The notes beneath the pieces are model-generated. The model did not search any database. It was not told the DNA's origin and saw only the letters and a list, made by a program, of their open reading frames with translations. Positions 1-10,872 of a stretch of 64,000 bases of DNA are shown piece after piece. Position 1 is the stretch's first letter, and each line of letters starts with the position of its first letter. The stretch is from Archangium gephyra (GTDB lineage Bacteria; Myxococcota; Myxococcia; Myxococcales; Myxococcaceae), in contig NZ_CP011509.1 in the NCBI RefSeq assembly GCF_001027285.1, positions 8,270,501 through 8,334,500 of the forward strand, written 5' to 3'. The position numbers were made by a program, and so were the translations under genes.

Positions 1-2888
1 GCGCTCGGCCGGCCCAGCTCGTGGCAGTGCGCGCCCAGCCCATTCCGCGTCAGCACCTCGCGCACGCGCTGGAGGTCCGCGGCCTTCACCTGCAGCACCG
101 CGCCCAGCTCCTCGTTGAAGAGCGCCGCCACCGCATCCGGGCCCAGAGCGGCCACGTCCACCTCGAAGCCGCAGTGCCCCGCGAAGGCCATCTCCACCAG
201 CGTGGTCAGCAGGCCACCGTCGGAGCGGTCATGGTAGGCCTGCACCAGGCCCGCCTCGTTGAGCAGCTGCATCGCGGTGAAGAAGCCCTTGAGCGTCTCG
301 GGGCTCTCCACGTCCGGGCAGCGCGGGCCCACCTGCGAGTACGCCTGCGCCAGCACCGAGCCACCCAGCCGCTGCTTTCCGCCCGCCAGGTCCACGAACA
401 CCAGCCGCGAGTCCGCGCCCGGCTCGCGCAGCTGCGGCGTGAGCGACTTGCGCACGTCCAGCACCGGCGCGAAGGCCGACACGATGAGCGACAACGGCGC
501 CGTCACCGCCTTGCGAGCCCCCTTCTCCTCCCACACCGTGCGCATGGACATGGAGTCCTTGCCCACCGGAATGGTGAGGCCCAGCGCCGGGCACAGCTCC
601 ATGCCCACCGTCTTCACCGCGGCGTAGAGGTTGGCGTCCTCTCCCGGGCTGCCGGCCGCCGCCATCCAGTTGGCCGACAGCTTCACGTCGCTCAGCCTGC
701 CAATCCGCGCCGAGGCGATGTTCGTCACGGCCTCGGCCACCGCCATGCGCGCCGAGGCGGCCGAGTCGATGAGCGCCACCGGCGTGCGCTCGCCCATGGA
801 CATGGCCTCGCCCGTGTAGCCCGCGTGCGCCGACAACGTCACCGCGCAGTCCGCCACCGGCACCTGCCACGGCCCCACCATCTGGTCCCGCGCCGTCAGG
901 CCCGACACCGTCCGGTCGCCAATCGTGATGAGGAAGCCCTTGTCCGCCACCGTCGGGTGCCCGAGCACCCGCCCCAGCATCTCCTTCACCGGTGCGTCCA
1001 GCTTCAGCTCGGCGTGCGTCAACGGCCGCGACTTCACGTCCCGGTGCATGCGCGGCGGCTTGCCGAACAGCACGTCCATCGGAATGTCGATGGGCGCGTT
1101 GCCGAACTGCCGGTCCGTCAGCTTCAGCTCCTGCGCCTCCGTGGCATCACCCAGCACCGCGAAGGGCGCCCGCTCGCGCTCGCACAGCGCCGCGAAGCGC
1201 TGCAGGTCCTCCGGCGCGATGGCCAGCACGTAGCGCTCCTGCGCCTCGTTGCACCAGATCTCCACCGGTGCCATGCCGGGCTCGGCGTTGGGCACCTCGC
1301 GCAGCTCGAAGCGTCCACCCAGGTTGTTGTCGTGGATGAGCTCCGGCACAGCGTTGGACAGGCCGCCCGCGCCCACGTCGTGGATCGAGCGGATGGGGTT
1401 GGCCTCGCCCTGCGCCCAGCAGCGGTCGATGACCTCCTGGCAGCGCCGCTCCATCTCCGGGTTGTCGCGCTGCACCGAGGCGAAATCCAGGTCCGCCGCG
1501 CTCGTGCCCTGCGTCATCGAGGACGCCGCGCCACCGCCCAGGCCGATCAGCATCGCCGGGCCACCCAGCACAACGATCTTGTCCCCCGGCTTCAGCGTGC
1601 CCTTCTGCACGTGCCCATCCCGGATGTTGCCCAGGCCACCGGCGATCATGATGGGCTTGTGGTAACCGCGCACCTCGACACCCTCGGGCGTGGACACCTG
1701 CTGCTCGAAGCTGCGGAAGTAGCCGCACAGGTTGGGCCGGCCGAACTCGTTGTTGAAGGCGGCGCCACCCAGCGGGCCCTCGATCATGATGTCGAGCGCG
1801 GAGACGATCCGCTCCGGCTTGCCGTAGGGCTGCTCCCAGGGCTGCTCGAAGCCGGGAATGCGCAGGTTGGACACGGAGAACCCGCTCAGGCCCGCCTTGG
1901 GCTTGGCGCCCCGGCCCGTGGCGCCCTCGTCGCGAATCTCTCCGCCCGCGCCCGTCGAGGCGCCCGGGTGCGGCGAGATGGCGGTGGGATGGTTGTGCGT
2001 CTCCACCTTCATCAGGATGTGCGTGGGCTCGCGGTGGAAGCGGTACTCGCCGGTGGCCACCTCCGGGAAGAGGCGATCCACCTCGAAGCCCTCCATCACC
2101 GCGGCGTTGTCCTTGTACGCCGACAACACGCCTTCCTTGTTCGCCGCGTAGGTGTTCTTGATGGACTGGAAGAGCGAGCGCTCCTGCTGCTTCCCATCAA
2201 TGGTCCACGAGGCGTTGAAGATCTTGTGCCGGCAGTGCTCGCTGTTGGCCTGCGCGAACATCATCAGCTCGACGTCGGTGGGGTTGCGCTGGAGCTCGGT
2301 GAAGCGCGCCACCAGGTAGTCGATCTCGTCCTCGGCCAGCGCCAGGCCCAGCTCGCGGTTGGCGGTGACGAGCGCGGCCCGGCCGCCTCCCACCACGTCC
2401 ACCGTGGTGAGCGGCCGGGGTGTGTGCCCGGCGAAGAGGATGGCGGCGTCCTCCTCGCGCTCCACCACCGCCTGCGTCATCCGGTCGTGCAGCACCGGCT
2501 GGACACGGGCGAGCTGCTCGGAGCCCAGGGCCTTGCCGGCCTGGTCAGCGACCCAGTAGGCGACACCCCGCTCGATGCGCCGCACGGAGCGCAGGCCGGT
2601 GTTCTGGAAGATGTCCGTGGCCTTCGAGGACCAGGGAGAGATGGTGCCAGGGCGTGGGATGACGAGCTGCAGGCTCCCGCGCCGCTCTCCGCGGGCCAGC
2701 CGGGGGCCGTACTCCAGCAGCCTGTCCATCAAGGTCCGCTCGGAGTCGGAGAGAGCGGCCGCGACGTCGACGAAGTGCACGAACTCCGCGTAGACGGAGG
2801 CCACGGCGGGCTCCAGCTCGCGGCAGCGAGCGAGCAGCTTGGCCAGGCGGAACTCGGAGAGGGCGGGGGCGCCACGCAGGGTGAACAT
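1..2888 (-). CDS. purL: Phosphoribosylformylglycinamidine synthase, large form (partial, 3' end outside window)
   Basis: Catalyses the ATP- and glutamine-dependent conversion of FGAR to FGAM in de novo purine synthesis. The frame is open from an ATG at 2888 to the window edge (962 complete codons). It starts [20 protein letters not shown]. The family signature [10 protein letters not shown] lies near residue 212, and [17 protein letters not shown] near residue 296. Downstream are glycine-rich AIRS-type segments such as [20 protein letters not shown] and [10 protein letters not shown]. The long N-terminal region identifies the single-chain form of about 1300 residues (gammaproteobacterial/eukaryotic type), so the missing part should hold the glutamine amidotransferase domain. 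An AGAGG-like ribosome site precedes the ATG. It is divergent from the lipoprotein gene at 3083. Confidence 0.95.
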   Translation of the reverse strand, partial: MFTLRGAPALSEFRLAKLLARCRELEPAVASVYAEFVHFVDVAAALSDSERTLMDRLLEYGPRLARGERRGSLQLVIPRPGTISPWSSKATDIFQNTGLRSVRRIERGVAYWVADQAGKALGSEQLARVQPVLHDRMTQAVVEREEDAAILFAGHTPRPLTTVDVVGGGRAALVTANRELGLALAEDEIDYLVARFTELQRNPTDVELMMFAQANSEHCRHKIFNASWTIDGKQQERSLFQSIKNTYAANKEGVLSAYKDNAAVMEGFEVDRLFPEVATGEYRFHREPTHILMKVETHNHPTAISPHPGASTGAGGEIRDEGATGRGAKPKAGLSGFSVSNLRIPGFEQPWEQPYGKPERIVSALDIMIEGPLGGAAFNNEFGRPNLCGYFRSFEQQVSTPEGVEVRGYHKPIMIAGGLGNIRDGHVQKGTLKPGDKIVVLGGPAMLIGLGGGAASSMTQGTSAADLDFASVQRDNPEMERRCQEVIDRCWAQGEANPIRSIHDVGAGGLSNAVPELIHDNNLGGRFELREVPNAEPGMAPVEIWCNEAQERYVLAIAPEDLQRFAALCERERAPFAVLGDATEAQELKLTDRQFGNAPIDIPMDVLFGKPPRMHRDVKSRPLTHAELKLDAPVKEMLGRVLGHPTVADKGFLITIGDRTVSGLTARDQMVGPWQVPVADCAVTLSAHAGYTGEAMSMGERTPVALIDSAASARMAVAEAVTNIASARIGRLSDVKLSANWMAAAGSPGEDANLYAAVKTVGMELCPALGLTIPVGKDSMSMRTVWEEKGARKAVTAPLSLIVSAFAPVLDVRKSLTPQLREPGADSRLVFVDLAGGKQRLGGSVLAQAYSQVGPRCPDVESPETLKGFFTAMQLLNEAGLVQAYHDRSDGGLLTTLVEMAFAGHCGFEVDVAALGPDAVAALFNEELGAVLQVKAADLQRVREVLTRNGLGAHCHELGRPS

Positions 2889-3082
2889 GAAGTCGCCTCT
2901 TATCTCCACAGACCCCCTCCTGCATCTGAAAGAGATCGTCACGGGAGCCAGAAGCCCCCGCTCCCCTGCCCTCGTCCGAGTGGCCGGAGGGCCTTCCGCC
3001 GGGTCCGGATATGGTTGAATGCCGCCGCCGATTCGACATGGCCGGGCCCCTGGGTCCGGCGGGGGAGTCTCCGAGGAACAGC

Positions 3083-6000
3083 ATGGTGAGAACGAACACG
3101 ATCCTGGCGGCCTTGTGCGTCCTGGTGCTGGGTGGGGCCTGCACGTCCCCCACTCCCGAGGAACCGGCCCGGCAGGCGCCGAAGGCCACTCGCCGAGCCC
3201 TGGGAGAAGGTCCCGCAGCCCTCGTGGACGTGGGTGTGAAGGCCGAGCGCGCGCTGGTGCGCTACCCCGAGTTCCCCACGGCCGCGGGCACCACGCTCCT
3301 CTTCGCGGCCAATGAGGACAGCACTGGACCCGAGCTGTGGAGGCTCGATGCCAGGGGCCCCGCGCTGGTGGCCGACATCGTCCCGGGCATTACCGGCTCG
3401 GCGCCCTCCCAGCTCTTCCACTCGCGGGGGCTCACCTGGTTCACCGCCGCGGACGAGGCGCATGGCGTGGAGCTGTGGCGCACGGACGGCACCACGCCGG
3501 GGACGTTCCTGCTCAAGGACATCCTCCCCGGCTCGGGCAGTTCCCGGCCCACGGAGCTCGCCGAGCTCAACGGGTGGATCTTCTTCAGCGCCAATGACGG
3601 CACGTACGGCGCCGAGCCGTGGCGCACCGATGGCACCCCGGAAGGCACGCAGCTCGTCCGGGACATCTCGCTGGGCGCGGGCGGCAGCGAGCCCCAGTCG
3701 TTCACCGAGCTCGGCGGACGGCTCTACTTCCTGGTCAAGGATCCGGGGGGCGCCCGGCAGCTGTGGCGCACCGATGGCACCGCGGCGGGCACCGTCCGGG
3801 TCGGCACGGGCGTGACCGTCACGGCCCCCACGTCGGGGCGCGGGCTCGTCCGCTCCGGCCGGGCGCTCTACTTCGCGGGCAACGAGGGCACGGCGGGCGC
3901 CGAGCTTTGGAAGACGGACGGCACCGAGGCCGGCACCGTCCGCGTCAAGGACATCCTCCCGGGCGCGACGGGCTCCAGCCCCGTGCAGCTCACGGCCTTC
4001 GAGGGCGCGGTGTACTTCGTCGCCACGGACGGCGTGTCGGGACGTGAGCTGTGGAAGACGGATGGCACCGAGGCGGGCACGCAGCGCGTCCTGGAGCTCA
4101 TCTCCGGCAACAACTCCGTGGAGAAGCCCGACTCGCTCGTGGCCGCCAGCTCGCGCCTCTTCTTCATGCTGAGGGACTCGGGCAACACCCAGAGCGCCCT
4201 CTACGCGACGGACGGCACGGCGGCGGGCACCGCGAAGCTGGTGGACTTCAAGGCCGCGGGCGGCAAGGGCCCCCTGCTGATGACGGCCCAGGGGAGCACG
4301 CTCTACTTCACCGGGTACGAGCCGGGCGTGGGCCATGAGCTGTGGACGAGCGACGGCACGCCCGCGGGCTCGCGGCGCATCGGCACCAACGTCTTCTCCG
4401 GCGATCGCCTCGCGGATCCGGCCCCCGAGGCCTTCACCGTCCTGGGGGACACGGTGTACTTCGTGGCGACCGCGCCGGGCACGGGCTACTCCGACGAGAA
4501 CCCGCCGCTGCCCACGCTGTGGAAGTCGAAGGGCGATGTGGCCACCACCGTCCCCGTGGGAGGCGACCTGACGCCGACCCGGGGCTCGAACCCCGCGCCC
4601 TTCGCCGCCTGGGACGGAGCGCTGTACTTCACCACCTTCGAGCAGGAGGAGGCGGCCCGGCTGTGGCGGACGGATGGAACGGTGGCGGGCACCGTGCCCC
4701 TCGTGAACATCGTCCCCGAGGACGCTCCCGAGTTCACCGCGGAGTCGGGCCTGAGCGCCCTGACGCCCCTGAACGGGGCCCTCTACTTCGCGGCCATGCC
4801 CTCGCTCGCGGAGGGCTTCCAGCTCTGGAAGACCAATGGCACCGCCGCGGGCACGGCCCGGGTGACCAGCGCCGTCCGGCTCACCACCGCGGCCGGCACC
4901 CCCATGGAGCTCGTCGCCCACAACGGCTTCCTCTTCTTCGCCGGCCAGGACTCCGCGAACGGCATCGAGCTGTGGAAGAGCGACGGCACGGCGGCGGGCA
5001 CCACCCTGGTCAAGGACATCGCCCCGGGGAGCGGACCGTCCTCGCGCCCCTCGCGCTTCACGCCCATGGGTGACGCGCTCTACTTCATCGCCCGGAACGC
5101 GACCGGCGGCCGCGAGTTGTGGAAGACGACGGATGGCACCGCGGCCAATACCTCGCTGGCGGCGGACGTGCGCGACTTCCTGGACATGAGCGCCGTGATG
5201 AACATCGCCGGAGTGGTGGGCAGCACCCTCTACTTCGTGGCCAACGAGGCCAACACGGGCATCGAGCTGTGGAAGACGGACGGCACCCCGGCGAACACCT
5301 CGCTGGTGAAGGACATCGCCCCGGGCATCCTGGACGCCGGGCCCTCCGCCTTCGCGGTGATCGACGGCATCCTCTACTTCACCGCCAGCGACGGCTTCGG
5401 CCCCGAGCTGTGGCGCACCGATGGCACCGAGAGCGGCACCGTCATGGTCAAGGAGCTCTCGTCGACGGGCACGGGCTCCAATCCCGGCGCCCTCACGGTG
5501 CTCGGCAAGACGCTCTACTTCACCGCGGACGACGGCACCTCCGGCCGCGAGCTGTGGAAGCTCGACACCACCGCCTCCGAGCCCGTCCGCGTCAAGGACA
5601 TCTTCCCGGGCCCCGGCAGCGGCGTTCTCGCCGAGTCGTTCTTCGCGATCCCCACCGACGGTCTGATCCTCTTCGCCGCCAACGATGGCGTGAGCGGCAC
5701 CGAGCTGTGGCGCTCGGATGGCACCGAGGCGGGGACCTTCGTGCTGCACGACATCGCGCCCTGGCAGCTCGGCTCCCACCCCGCGGGTTTCACCCGCTTC
5801 GCGGACACCATCGCCTTCAGCGCGAACGACGGGCGGCGCGGGCGCGAGCCGTGGCTGATGCCCGTGTCGCTGCTCACCAACGGCAAGCCCCCCGACGTCA
5901 CCTGCCCGACCGTGCTTCCCATCGAGGCCCAGCAGTTCCTGGGCGCGCGGGTCGACTTCGAGGAGGCGACGGCCAGCGACGACACCGGCCTCCCTCCCGC

Positions 6001-7174
6001 CCTCTCCTACAGCCGTGTCCCGGGGAGCCTGTTCCCGCTCGGTGACACCGTGGTGCACGTCACCGCGCGCGACACCGCGGGGCTCGTGGCCACGTGCTCC
6101 TTCACCGTGACGGTGGTGGACACCACTCCTCCGGAGCCGGTCTGCCCCGCGGACGCCACGGTGGAGGCCACCACCTCGGGAGGAGCGATCATCACCTACG
6201 CCGCTCCGCAGGCCACCGACCTGGTCACCCGCACCCCTGTCCTCACCGTGAGCCAGGCGTCCGGCACCCTCTTCCCCCAGGGCAACACGACGGTGACGGT
6301 GACGGCCACCGACGCGCGGAAGAACAGCAAGCAGTGCACCTTCACCGTGCGCGTCCAGGACACGACGGCCGCGGTGGTGTCGTGCCCGGCGGACCAGATC
6401 GTCGAGGCCGAGAGCTCCACTGGCGCCCACGTCACCTGGCCGCTCGCCGAGGCCTCGGACGGAGAGATCTCCCGCCCGACCCTCACCTACAGCCACGTCA
6501 ACGGCGACCGCTTCCCGCTCGGCAACACGCCCGTCACCGCCACCGCGAAGGATGGGGCCAACAACACCTCGAGCTGCACCTTCCAGGTCACCGTCCGCGA
6601 CACCCAGGCGCCCTCGCTCCGCTGCCCGCCCACCCAGAGGACCGAGGCCCTGGGCCCCTCGGGTGCGCCCGTGGAGTTCACCGTGAACAACGTGGTGGAC
6701 ACCGTCTCCACCACCGTCGACCTCTCCTTCAACCACGCCTCCGGGGACACCTTCCCGGTCGGAGCGACGCCCGTCCAGGTCCAGGCCCGCGACGCCTCGG
6801 GCAACGTGGCCGAGTGCGTCTTCTCCGTCGAGGTGGTGGACACCCTGCCGCCGCTGCTCACCTGTCCGCAGGACGTGAACATCGCCAAGGGGCCGGTGGC
6901 GGTGCAGCTGCCCCAGCCCTCCAGCACGGACCGGGTGACGGCCTCTCCCGCCATCACCTTCTCCCCGGCCAGCGGCAGTGTGTTCAAGGTGGGTACCACC
7001 CCCGTGGAGGTGACGGCTCAGGACGGAGCGGGCAACTCGGCCCGGTGCACCTTCAACGTGCACATCGAGAAGTCCAGTGGTTGCTCCGCCGCTCCGGGTA
7101 GCATGGGCGCGGCCGGGTGGATGGGACTGGTGTCACTGCTGGCCCTCGCCACCCGCCGCCGGAGCACGCGATGA
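3083..7174 (+). CDS. Giant ELWxxDGT-repeat/HYR-domain surface lipoprotein with MYXO-CTERM tail
   Basis: A 1363-residue secreted protein of unknown function. The ATG at 3083 is chosen over upstream in-frame starts because GAGGA lies 5 bases before it and it begins a lipoprotein signal ([20 protein letters not shown], lipobox LGGA-C). Residues of about 50-930 hold roughly 17 repeats with the core ELW(K/R)TDGTxxGT at about 55-60 residue spacing, probably one or more beta-propellers. Five HYR (hyalin-type, immunoglobulin-like) domains follow at about 935-1320, each starting near a CP dipeptide. The end is [10 protein letters not shown], a hydrophobic stretch, then ATRRRSTR, matching the MYXO-CTERM pattern. 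Its stop overlaps the next start (ATGA). Surface adhesion or binding is a guess from architecture. Confidence 0.88.
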   Translation: MVRTNTILAALCVLVLGGACTSPTPEEPARQAPKATRRALGEGPAALVDVGVKAERALVRYPEFPTAAGTTLLFAANEDSTGPELWRLDARGPALVADIVPGITGSAPSQLFHSRGLTWFTAADEAHGVELWRTDGTTPGTFLLKDILPGSGSSRPTELAELNGWIFFSANDGTYGAEPWRTDGTPEGTQLVRDISLGAGGSEPQSFTELGGRLYFLVKDPGGARQLWRTDGTAAGTVRVGTGVTVTAPTSGRGLVRSGRALYFAGNEGTAGAELWKTDGTEAGTVRVKDILPGATGSSPVQLTAFEGAVYFVATDGVSGRELWKTDGTEAGTQRVLELISGNNSVEKPDSLVAASSRLFFMLRDSGNTQSALYATDGTAAGTAKLVDFKAAGGKGPLLMTAQGSTLYFTGYEPGVGHELWTSDGTPAGSRRIGTNVFSGDRLADPAPEAFTVLGDTVYFVATAPGTGYSDENPPLPTLWKSKGDVATTVPVGGDLTPTRGSNPAPFAAWDGALYFTTFEQEEAARLWRTDGTVAGTVPLVNIVPEDAPEFTAESGLSALTPLNGALYFAAMPSLAEGFQLWKTNGTAAGTARVTSAVRLTTAAGTPMELVAHNGFLFFAGQDSANGIELWKSDGTAAGTTLVKDIAPGSGPSSRPSRFTPMGDALYFIARNATGGRELWKTTDGTAANTSLAADVRDFLDMSAVMNIAGVVGSTLYFVANEANTGIELWKTDGTPANTSLVKDIAPGILDAGPSAFAVIDGILYFTASDGFGPELWRTDGTESGTVMVKELSSTGTGSNPGALTVLGKTLYFTADDGTSGRELWKLDTTASEPVRVKDIFPGPGSGVLAESFFAIPTDGLILFAANDGVSGTELWRSDGTEAGTFVLHDIAPWQLGSHPAGFTRFADTIAFSANDGRRGREPWLMPVSLLTNGKPPDVTCPTVLPIEAQQFLGARVDFEEATASDDTGLPPALSYSRVPGSLFPLGDTVVHVTARDTAGLVATCSFTVTVVDTTPPEPVCPADATVEATTSGGAIITYAAPQATDLVTRTPVLTVSQASGTLFPQGNTTVTVTATDARKNSKQCTFTVRVQDTTAAVVSCPADQIVEAESSTGAHVTWPLAEASDGEISRPTLTYSHVNGDRFPLGNTPVTATAKDGANNTSSCTFQVTVRDTQAPSLRCPPTQRTEALGPSGAPVEFTVNNVVDTVSTTVDLSFNHASGDTFPVGATPVQVQARDASGNVAECVFSVEVVDTLPPLLTCPQDVNIAKGPVAVQLPQPSSTDRVTASPAITFSPASGSVFKVGTTPVEVTAQDGAGNSARCTFNVHIEKSSGCSAAPGSMGAAGWMGLVSLLALATRRRSTR

Positions 7175-9372
7175 CGCACTTCCGTACCTGCAACCTCTGC
7201 GAGGCCATGTGCGGCCTGCGCATCGAGACCTCAGAGGGCCGTGTCACCTCCATCCGGGGGGACGACGCGGATCCGTTCAGCCAGGGCCACATCTGCCCCA
7301 AGGCCGTCGCGCTCCAGGATCTCCACGAGGATCCGGATCGGCTCCGGCAGCCCGTCCGGCGCACGGCCACCGGCTGGCAGCCCATCTCCTGGGAGGAGGC
7401 GCTCGACGAGACGGCGCGGCGGCTGCACGCCATCCAGCGCGAGCACGGCAAGGACGCGGTGGGCGTGTACGTGGGCAACCCCACCGTGCACGACCACGGC
7501 GCGATGATGTTCCTGCCGATGTTCCTCCGGGCGCTGCGCACGCGGAACAAGTTCTCCGCGTCCTCGGTGGATCAGCTCCCCCACCAGCTCGCCGCGTACC
7601 TGATGTTCGGGCACCAGTTCCTCATCCCCATCCCGGACATCGATCACACCCGCTACATGCTCATCCTCGGGGCCAACCCGCTCGCCTCCAACGGCAGCCT
7701 GATGAGCGCGCCGGGCGTGCGCCACCGGCTCAAGGCCATCCAGCAGCGTGGCGGCCGCGTGGTGGTGGTGGATCCCCGGAAGACGGAGACGGCCCACGTC
7801 GCGGACGAGCACGTCTTCATCCGCCCCGGCACCGACGCGCTCTTCCTCTTCGCGCTCCTGCACGTGCTGCTGGAGGAGGCGGGCTCCAAGATGGGGAAGC
7901 TCGCGGAGCTCGTGGACGGCCTGGCCACCGTGCGCGAGCTGGCGCGCGGCTTCACCCCCGAGCGCGCCGAGCCCCACACCGGTGTGCCCGCGGAGACCAC
8001 CCGGCGCATCGCCCGCGAGCTGTCCGCCTCGGAGGCCGCCGTCTGCTACGGCCGCGTGGGCGTCTCCACCCAGGCCTTCGGCGCGATGTGCCAGTGGCTC
8101 ATCAACGTCATCAACATCGTGACGGGCAACCTGGATCGCCCGGGCGGTGCCCTCTTCACGCGCCCCGCCTTCGACATCGTGGGAGGCCCCAAGGCGATGG
8201 CCATGAGCCGTGGCAGCTACGGCCGCTGGCGGAGCCGGGTGCGCGGGCTGCCCGAGTTCTCCGGTGAGCTGCCGGTGGCCGCGCTCGGCGAGGAGGTGCT
8301 CACCGAGGGTCCCGGGCGCATCCGCGCCATGGTCACCTCCGCGGGCAACCCCGTCATGTCCACCCCCAACGGGCGGCAGCTCGACACGGCCTTCGCGTCG
8401 CTCGACTTCATGGTGTGCATCGACCCGTACATCAACGAGACGACGCGGCACGCGCACCTCATCCTGCCGCCCAGCTCCAAGCTGGAGCGCAGCCACTACG
8501 ACCTGGCCTTCCACGCGCTGGCGGTGCGCAACACCGCGAAGTACTCCCCGCCCCTCTTCGAGCCGGGCCCGGACACGCGCCACGACTGGCAGCTCTTCCT
8601 GGAGCTCAAGCACCGGCTGGAGACACTGCGCGGAGAGCCCCGCGTGCGCGGCCAGCTCACCTACCGGACGCTCAAGGCACTCGGGCCGGATGGCCTGCTG
8701 GACCTGGGGCTGCGCGCGGGCCCGTACGGCATGAAGCTCCGCCCGTTCCGCAAGGGGCTGAGCCTGGCGAGCCTCAAGGCCCAGCCACACGGCGTGGACC
8801 TGGGGCCCCTGGCGCCGAGCCTCCCCCAGCGGCTGGCCACGCGTGACCGCCGCATCCAGCTCGCCCCCGAGCCGCTGGTGGCCGACCTCGAGCGGCTGCG
8901 CCAGGCCTTCCCCGAGGGCACGGGCGCCACCGGGGACGGCTCGCTGCTGCTCATCGGACGGCGCCACCTGCGGGACAACAACTCGTGGATGCACAACGTG
9001 CCGCAGCTCGTCAAAGGCAAGCCGAGATGTACGCTGATGGTGCACCCCGAGGATGCCGGGCGGCTGGGTCTACGGGAAGGGGAGCAAGCAGTGATAACCT
9101 CGCGCGTCGGCGAGGTGAGGGCACCGGTGAGCGTGACGGACGAGGTGATGCCGGGCGTGGTGAGCCTGCCGCACGGCTACGGACACGGGCGAGAGGGCGT
9201 GCGGCTCCGGGTGGCCGGGGAGCATGCGGGAGTGAGCATCAATGACCTGACCGACGACCAGGCGTTGGATGCCATCAGTGGCAACGCCGCGTTCAGTGGA
9301 GTCCAGGTCCGCGTCAAGCCGGTAGAATCAGCACGCACGAAAGAACCACAGCAACATTCCGCAACTGGATGA
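7171..9372 (+). CDS. Molybdopterin-dependent oxidoreductase (formate dehydrogenase/BisC-like family)
   Basis: A 733-residue enzyme of the prokaryotic molybdopterin oxidoreductase (DMSO reductase) superfamily; the substrate cannot be told. The N-terminus TCNLCEAMCGLRIETSEGRV with GHICPKA shows the Cys-x2-Cys-x3-Cys...Cys ligands of a [4Fe-4S] cluster. Typical segments follow: GANPLASNGS, VVVDPRKTETA, MWINEx-like region DPYINETTRHAHLILPP, and a C-terminal molydop-binding beta-barrel (MVHPEDAGRLGLREGEQAVI and GVVSLPHGYGHG). No Tat signal is seen, so it is probably cytoplasmic. The ATG at 7171 overlaps the previous stop by 4 bases, suggesting translational coupling. No partner subunit or cofactor-synthesis gene is adjacent. 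Confidence 0.9.
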   Translation: MTHFRTCNLCEAMCGLRIETSEGRVTSIRGDDADPFSQGHICPKAVALQDLHEDPDRLRQPVRRTATGWQPISWEEALDETARRLHAIQREHGKDAVGVYVGNPTVHDHGAMMFLPMFLRALRTRNKFSASSVDQLPHQLAAYLMFGHQFLIPIPDIDHTRYMLILGANPLASNGSLMSAPGVRHRLKAIQQRGGRVVVVDPRKTETAHVADEHVFIRPGTDALFLFALLHVLLEEAGSKMGKLAELVDGLATVRELARGFTPERAEPHTGVPAETTRRIARELSASEAAVCYGRVGVSTQAFGAMCQWLINVINIVTGNLDRPGGALFTRPAFDIVGGPKAMAMSRGSYGRWRSRVRGLPEFSGELPVAALGEEVLTEGPGRIRAMVTSAGNPVMSTPNGRQLDTAFASLDFMVCIDPYINETTRHAHLILPPSSKLERSHYDLAFHALAVRNTAKYSPPLFEPGPDTRHDWQLFLELKHRLETLRGEPRVRGQLTYRTLKALGPDGLLDLGLRAGPYGMKLRPFRKGLSLASLKAQPHGVDLGPLAPSLPQRLATRDRRIQLAPEPLVADLERLRQAFPEGTGATGDGSLLLIGRRHLRDNNSWMHNVPQLVKGKPRCTLMVHPEDAGRLGLREGEQAVITSRVGEVRAPVSVTDEVMPGVVSLPHGYGHGREGVRLRVAGEHAGVSINDLTDDQALDAISGNAAFSGVQVRVKPVESARTKEPQQHSATG

Positions 9373-9382
9373 CACAACACCG

Positions 9383-10111
9383 ATGATCACCCTCTATCAG
9401 ACCCCCATGGCCTGGGGCACCCCCAACCTGAGCCCCTTCTGCTTCAAGCTGGAGGCGTACTTCCGGATGGTGGGCCTGCCCTACCAGGTGAAGATGGCCG
9501 AGCTGCTGAAGGCGCCCAAGGGCAAGGTGCCCTACATCGAGATCGACGGGCAGCTCATGGGCGACTCCCAATTCATCATCGAGTACCTCAAGCGCAAGCA
9601 CGGGGACACGCTCGATGCGCAGCTGACGCCGGAGCAGATGGCGGTCGGCCACACCATCCGCCGCATGCTGGAGGAGTGCACCTACTGGTACATCGTCTAC
9701 ATGCGCTGGGTGGACGATGCGGGCTGGCGGGCCTACACGCCCATCGTCGAGACGATGGTGCCCACCGTCACCGGTGGCCCGGTGCCGCTGTCGGCGCTGC
9801 GCCAGAAGATGCTGGGAATCCTCCATGACCAGGGCACGGGCCGCCACAACATGGAGGAGGTCCAGGCGCTGGCCCGGCAGGACATCTCCGCGCTGGCGAC
9901 GCTGATGGGCAACAAGCCCTACCTGCTCGGCGACTCGCCCACGTCCTTCGACGCGGTGGTCTACTCGTTCCTGGTGAGCATCATCGCCAACCCGGTGGAC
10001 ACCGAGTTCAAGCAGCACACGCTGTCGCAGGAGAACCTGGTGCGCTACTGCGCCCGCTTCAAGTCGCGCTTCTTCGCGAACTGGAAGCCGCCCGAGACGC
10101 AGGCCGCCTGA
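9383..10111 (+). CDS. Glutathione S-transferase-like protein (failed-axon-connections/metaxin type)
   Basis: A 242-residue protein with a thioredoxin-like GST N-domain. It starts MITLYQTPMAWGTPNLSPFC, with the cis-proline region GKVPYIEIDG and DSQFIIEYLKRKHG, followed by an all-helical C-domain containing LGDSPTSFDAVVYSFL. The pattern fits the FAX/Tom37-metaxin-like GST group found in bacteria. The residue expected to activate glutathione is not obvious, so catalytic activity is uncertain. It starts 10 bases after the molybdopterin enzyme on the same strand and probably shares its transcript. Confidence 0.8.
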   Translation: MITLYQTPMAWGTPNLSPFCFKLEAYFRMVGLPYQVKMAELLKAPKGKVPYIEIDGQLMGDSQFIIEYLKRKHGDTLDAQLTPEQMAVGHTIRRMLEECTYWYIVYMRWVDDAGWRAYTPIVETMVPTVTGGPVPLSALRQKMLGILHDQGTGRHNMEEVQALARQDISALATLMGNKPYLLGDSPTSFDAVVYSFLVSIIANPVDTEFKQHTLSQENLVRYCARFKSRFFANWKPPETQAA

Positions 10112-10137
10112 GCCGCACTCCCGCGAGGCCTGACACG

Positions 10138-10872
10138 ATGAGCCCGGACCCATCCGATACCCTCAACGGTCAGGCCCCGGCCTCCGCGGAGGAGCTGTCC
10201 GCGGAGACCCGCGAGGTCGTCGCCTACTATGACGCCCTCGCGCCGACGTACGACGCGAACCGGTTCGGCAACTCGTACGGGGCCTACCTGGACGGGCTGG
10301 AGCGCCGGGCCCTGCGTGAGTGGCTCCAGGGCCCCCGGGTGCTCGACCTCGCCTGTGGGACGGGCCGCTTCCTGGACCTGGCGAGCGAGGGGTTGGACCT
10401 CAGCGAGAAGATGGTGGAGCGCGCCCGCGAGCGATGGCCGGGCAGACGCATCCACCATGCTCCGGCCTGGAACATCCCCGCCGCCGACGGCAGCTACGAC
10501 TCCGTCTTCGCCGTGCACCTCTTCATGCACCTGCACCTGGGAGACATCCGCCGGGTGATGGGGGAGTGCAGGCGGGTGCTGCGCCGGGGAGGAGTGCTGG
10601 TGTTCGACTTTCCCAATGCCCTGCGCCGCCGGCTCGTGGGCTACCAGGCCACCGGCTGGCACGCGGGCACGGAGCTGATGACGTGGGACCTGCGCATGCT
10701 GGGTGGAGGGCACTGGCGCCTCACCGGCTCGCGAGGACTCGCGCTGGCCCCCATCCACCGCCTGCCGCACGCGGCCCGCCCGGCCTTCATGGCCGCGGAG
10801 GTGCTGCTCGGGCGCACGCCGCTCAAGCACCTCGCTTCGTACCAACTGGTGAAGCTTGAGAAGGTGGACTGA
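10138..10872 (+). CDS. Class I SAM-dependent methyltransferase
   Basis: A 244-residue protein with a Rossmann-fold methyltransferase domain. Motif I is RVLDLACGTGRFLDLA near residue 65, followed by GLDLSEKMVERARERWPGR, motif IV-like SYDSVFAVHLFMHL, and post-motif RRVLRRGGVLVFDFPN. The N-terminal VAYYDALAPTYDANRFG is the usual substrate-entry region of the methyltransferase 11/25 families. The substrate is unknown. It lies 26 bases after the GST-like gene and its last codons overlap the VanW-domain gene. Confidence 0.88.
   Translation: MSPDPSDTLNGQAPASAEELSAETREVVAYYDALAPTYDANRFGNSYGAYLDGLERRALREWLQGPRVLDLACGTGRFLDLASEGLDLSEKMVERARERWPGRRIHHAPAWNIPAADGSYDSVFAVHLFMHLHLGDIRRVMGECRRVLRRGGVLVFDFPNALRRRLVGYQATGWHAGTELMTWDLRMLGGGHWRLTGSRGLALAPIHRLPHAARPAFMAAEVLLGRTPLKHLASYQLVKLEKVD

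Noticed and set aside
21-3089. 1022-codon plus-strand ORF at the left edge
   Set aside because: Its sequence is low-complexity His/Arg/Gln-rich, typical of an antisense frame in high-GC DNA. The minus strand here encodes clear PurL motifs.
2939-7063. 1374-codon minus-strand ORF opposite the ELWxxDGT lipoprotein gene
   Set aside because: It lacks any recognisable domain and is Gly/Arg/His-rich; it is the antisense shadow of the repeat protein, whose motifs are unmistakable.
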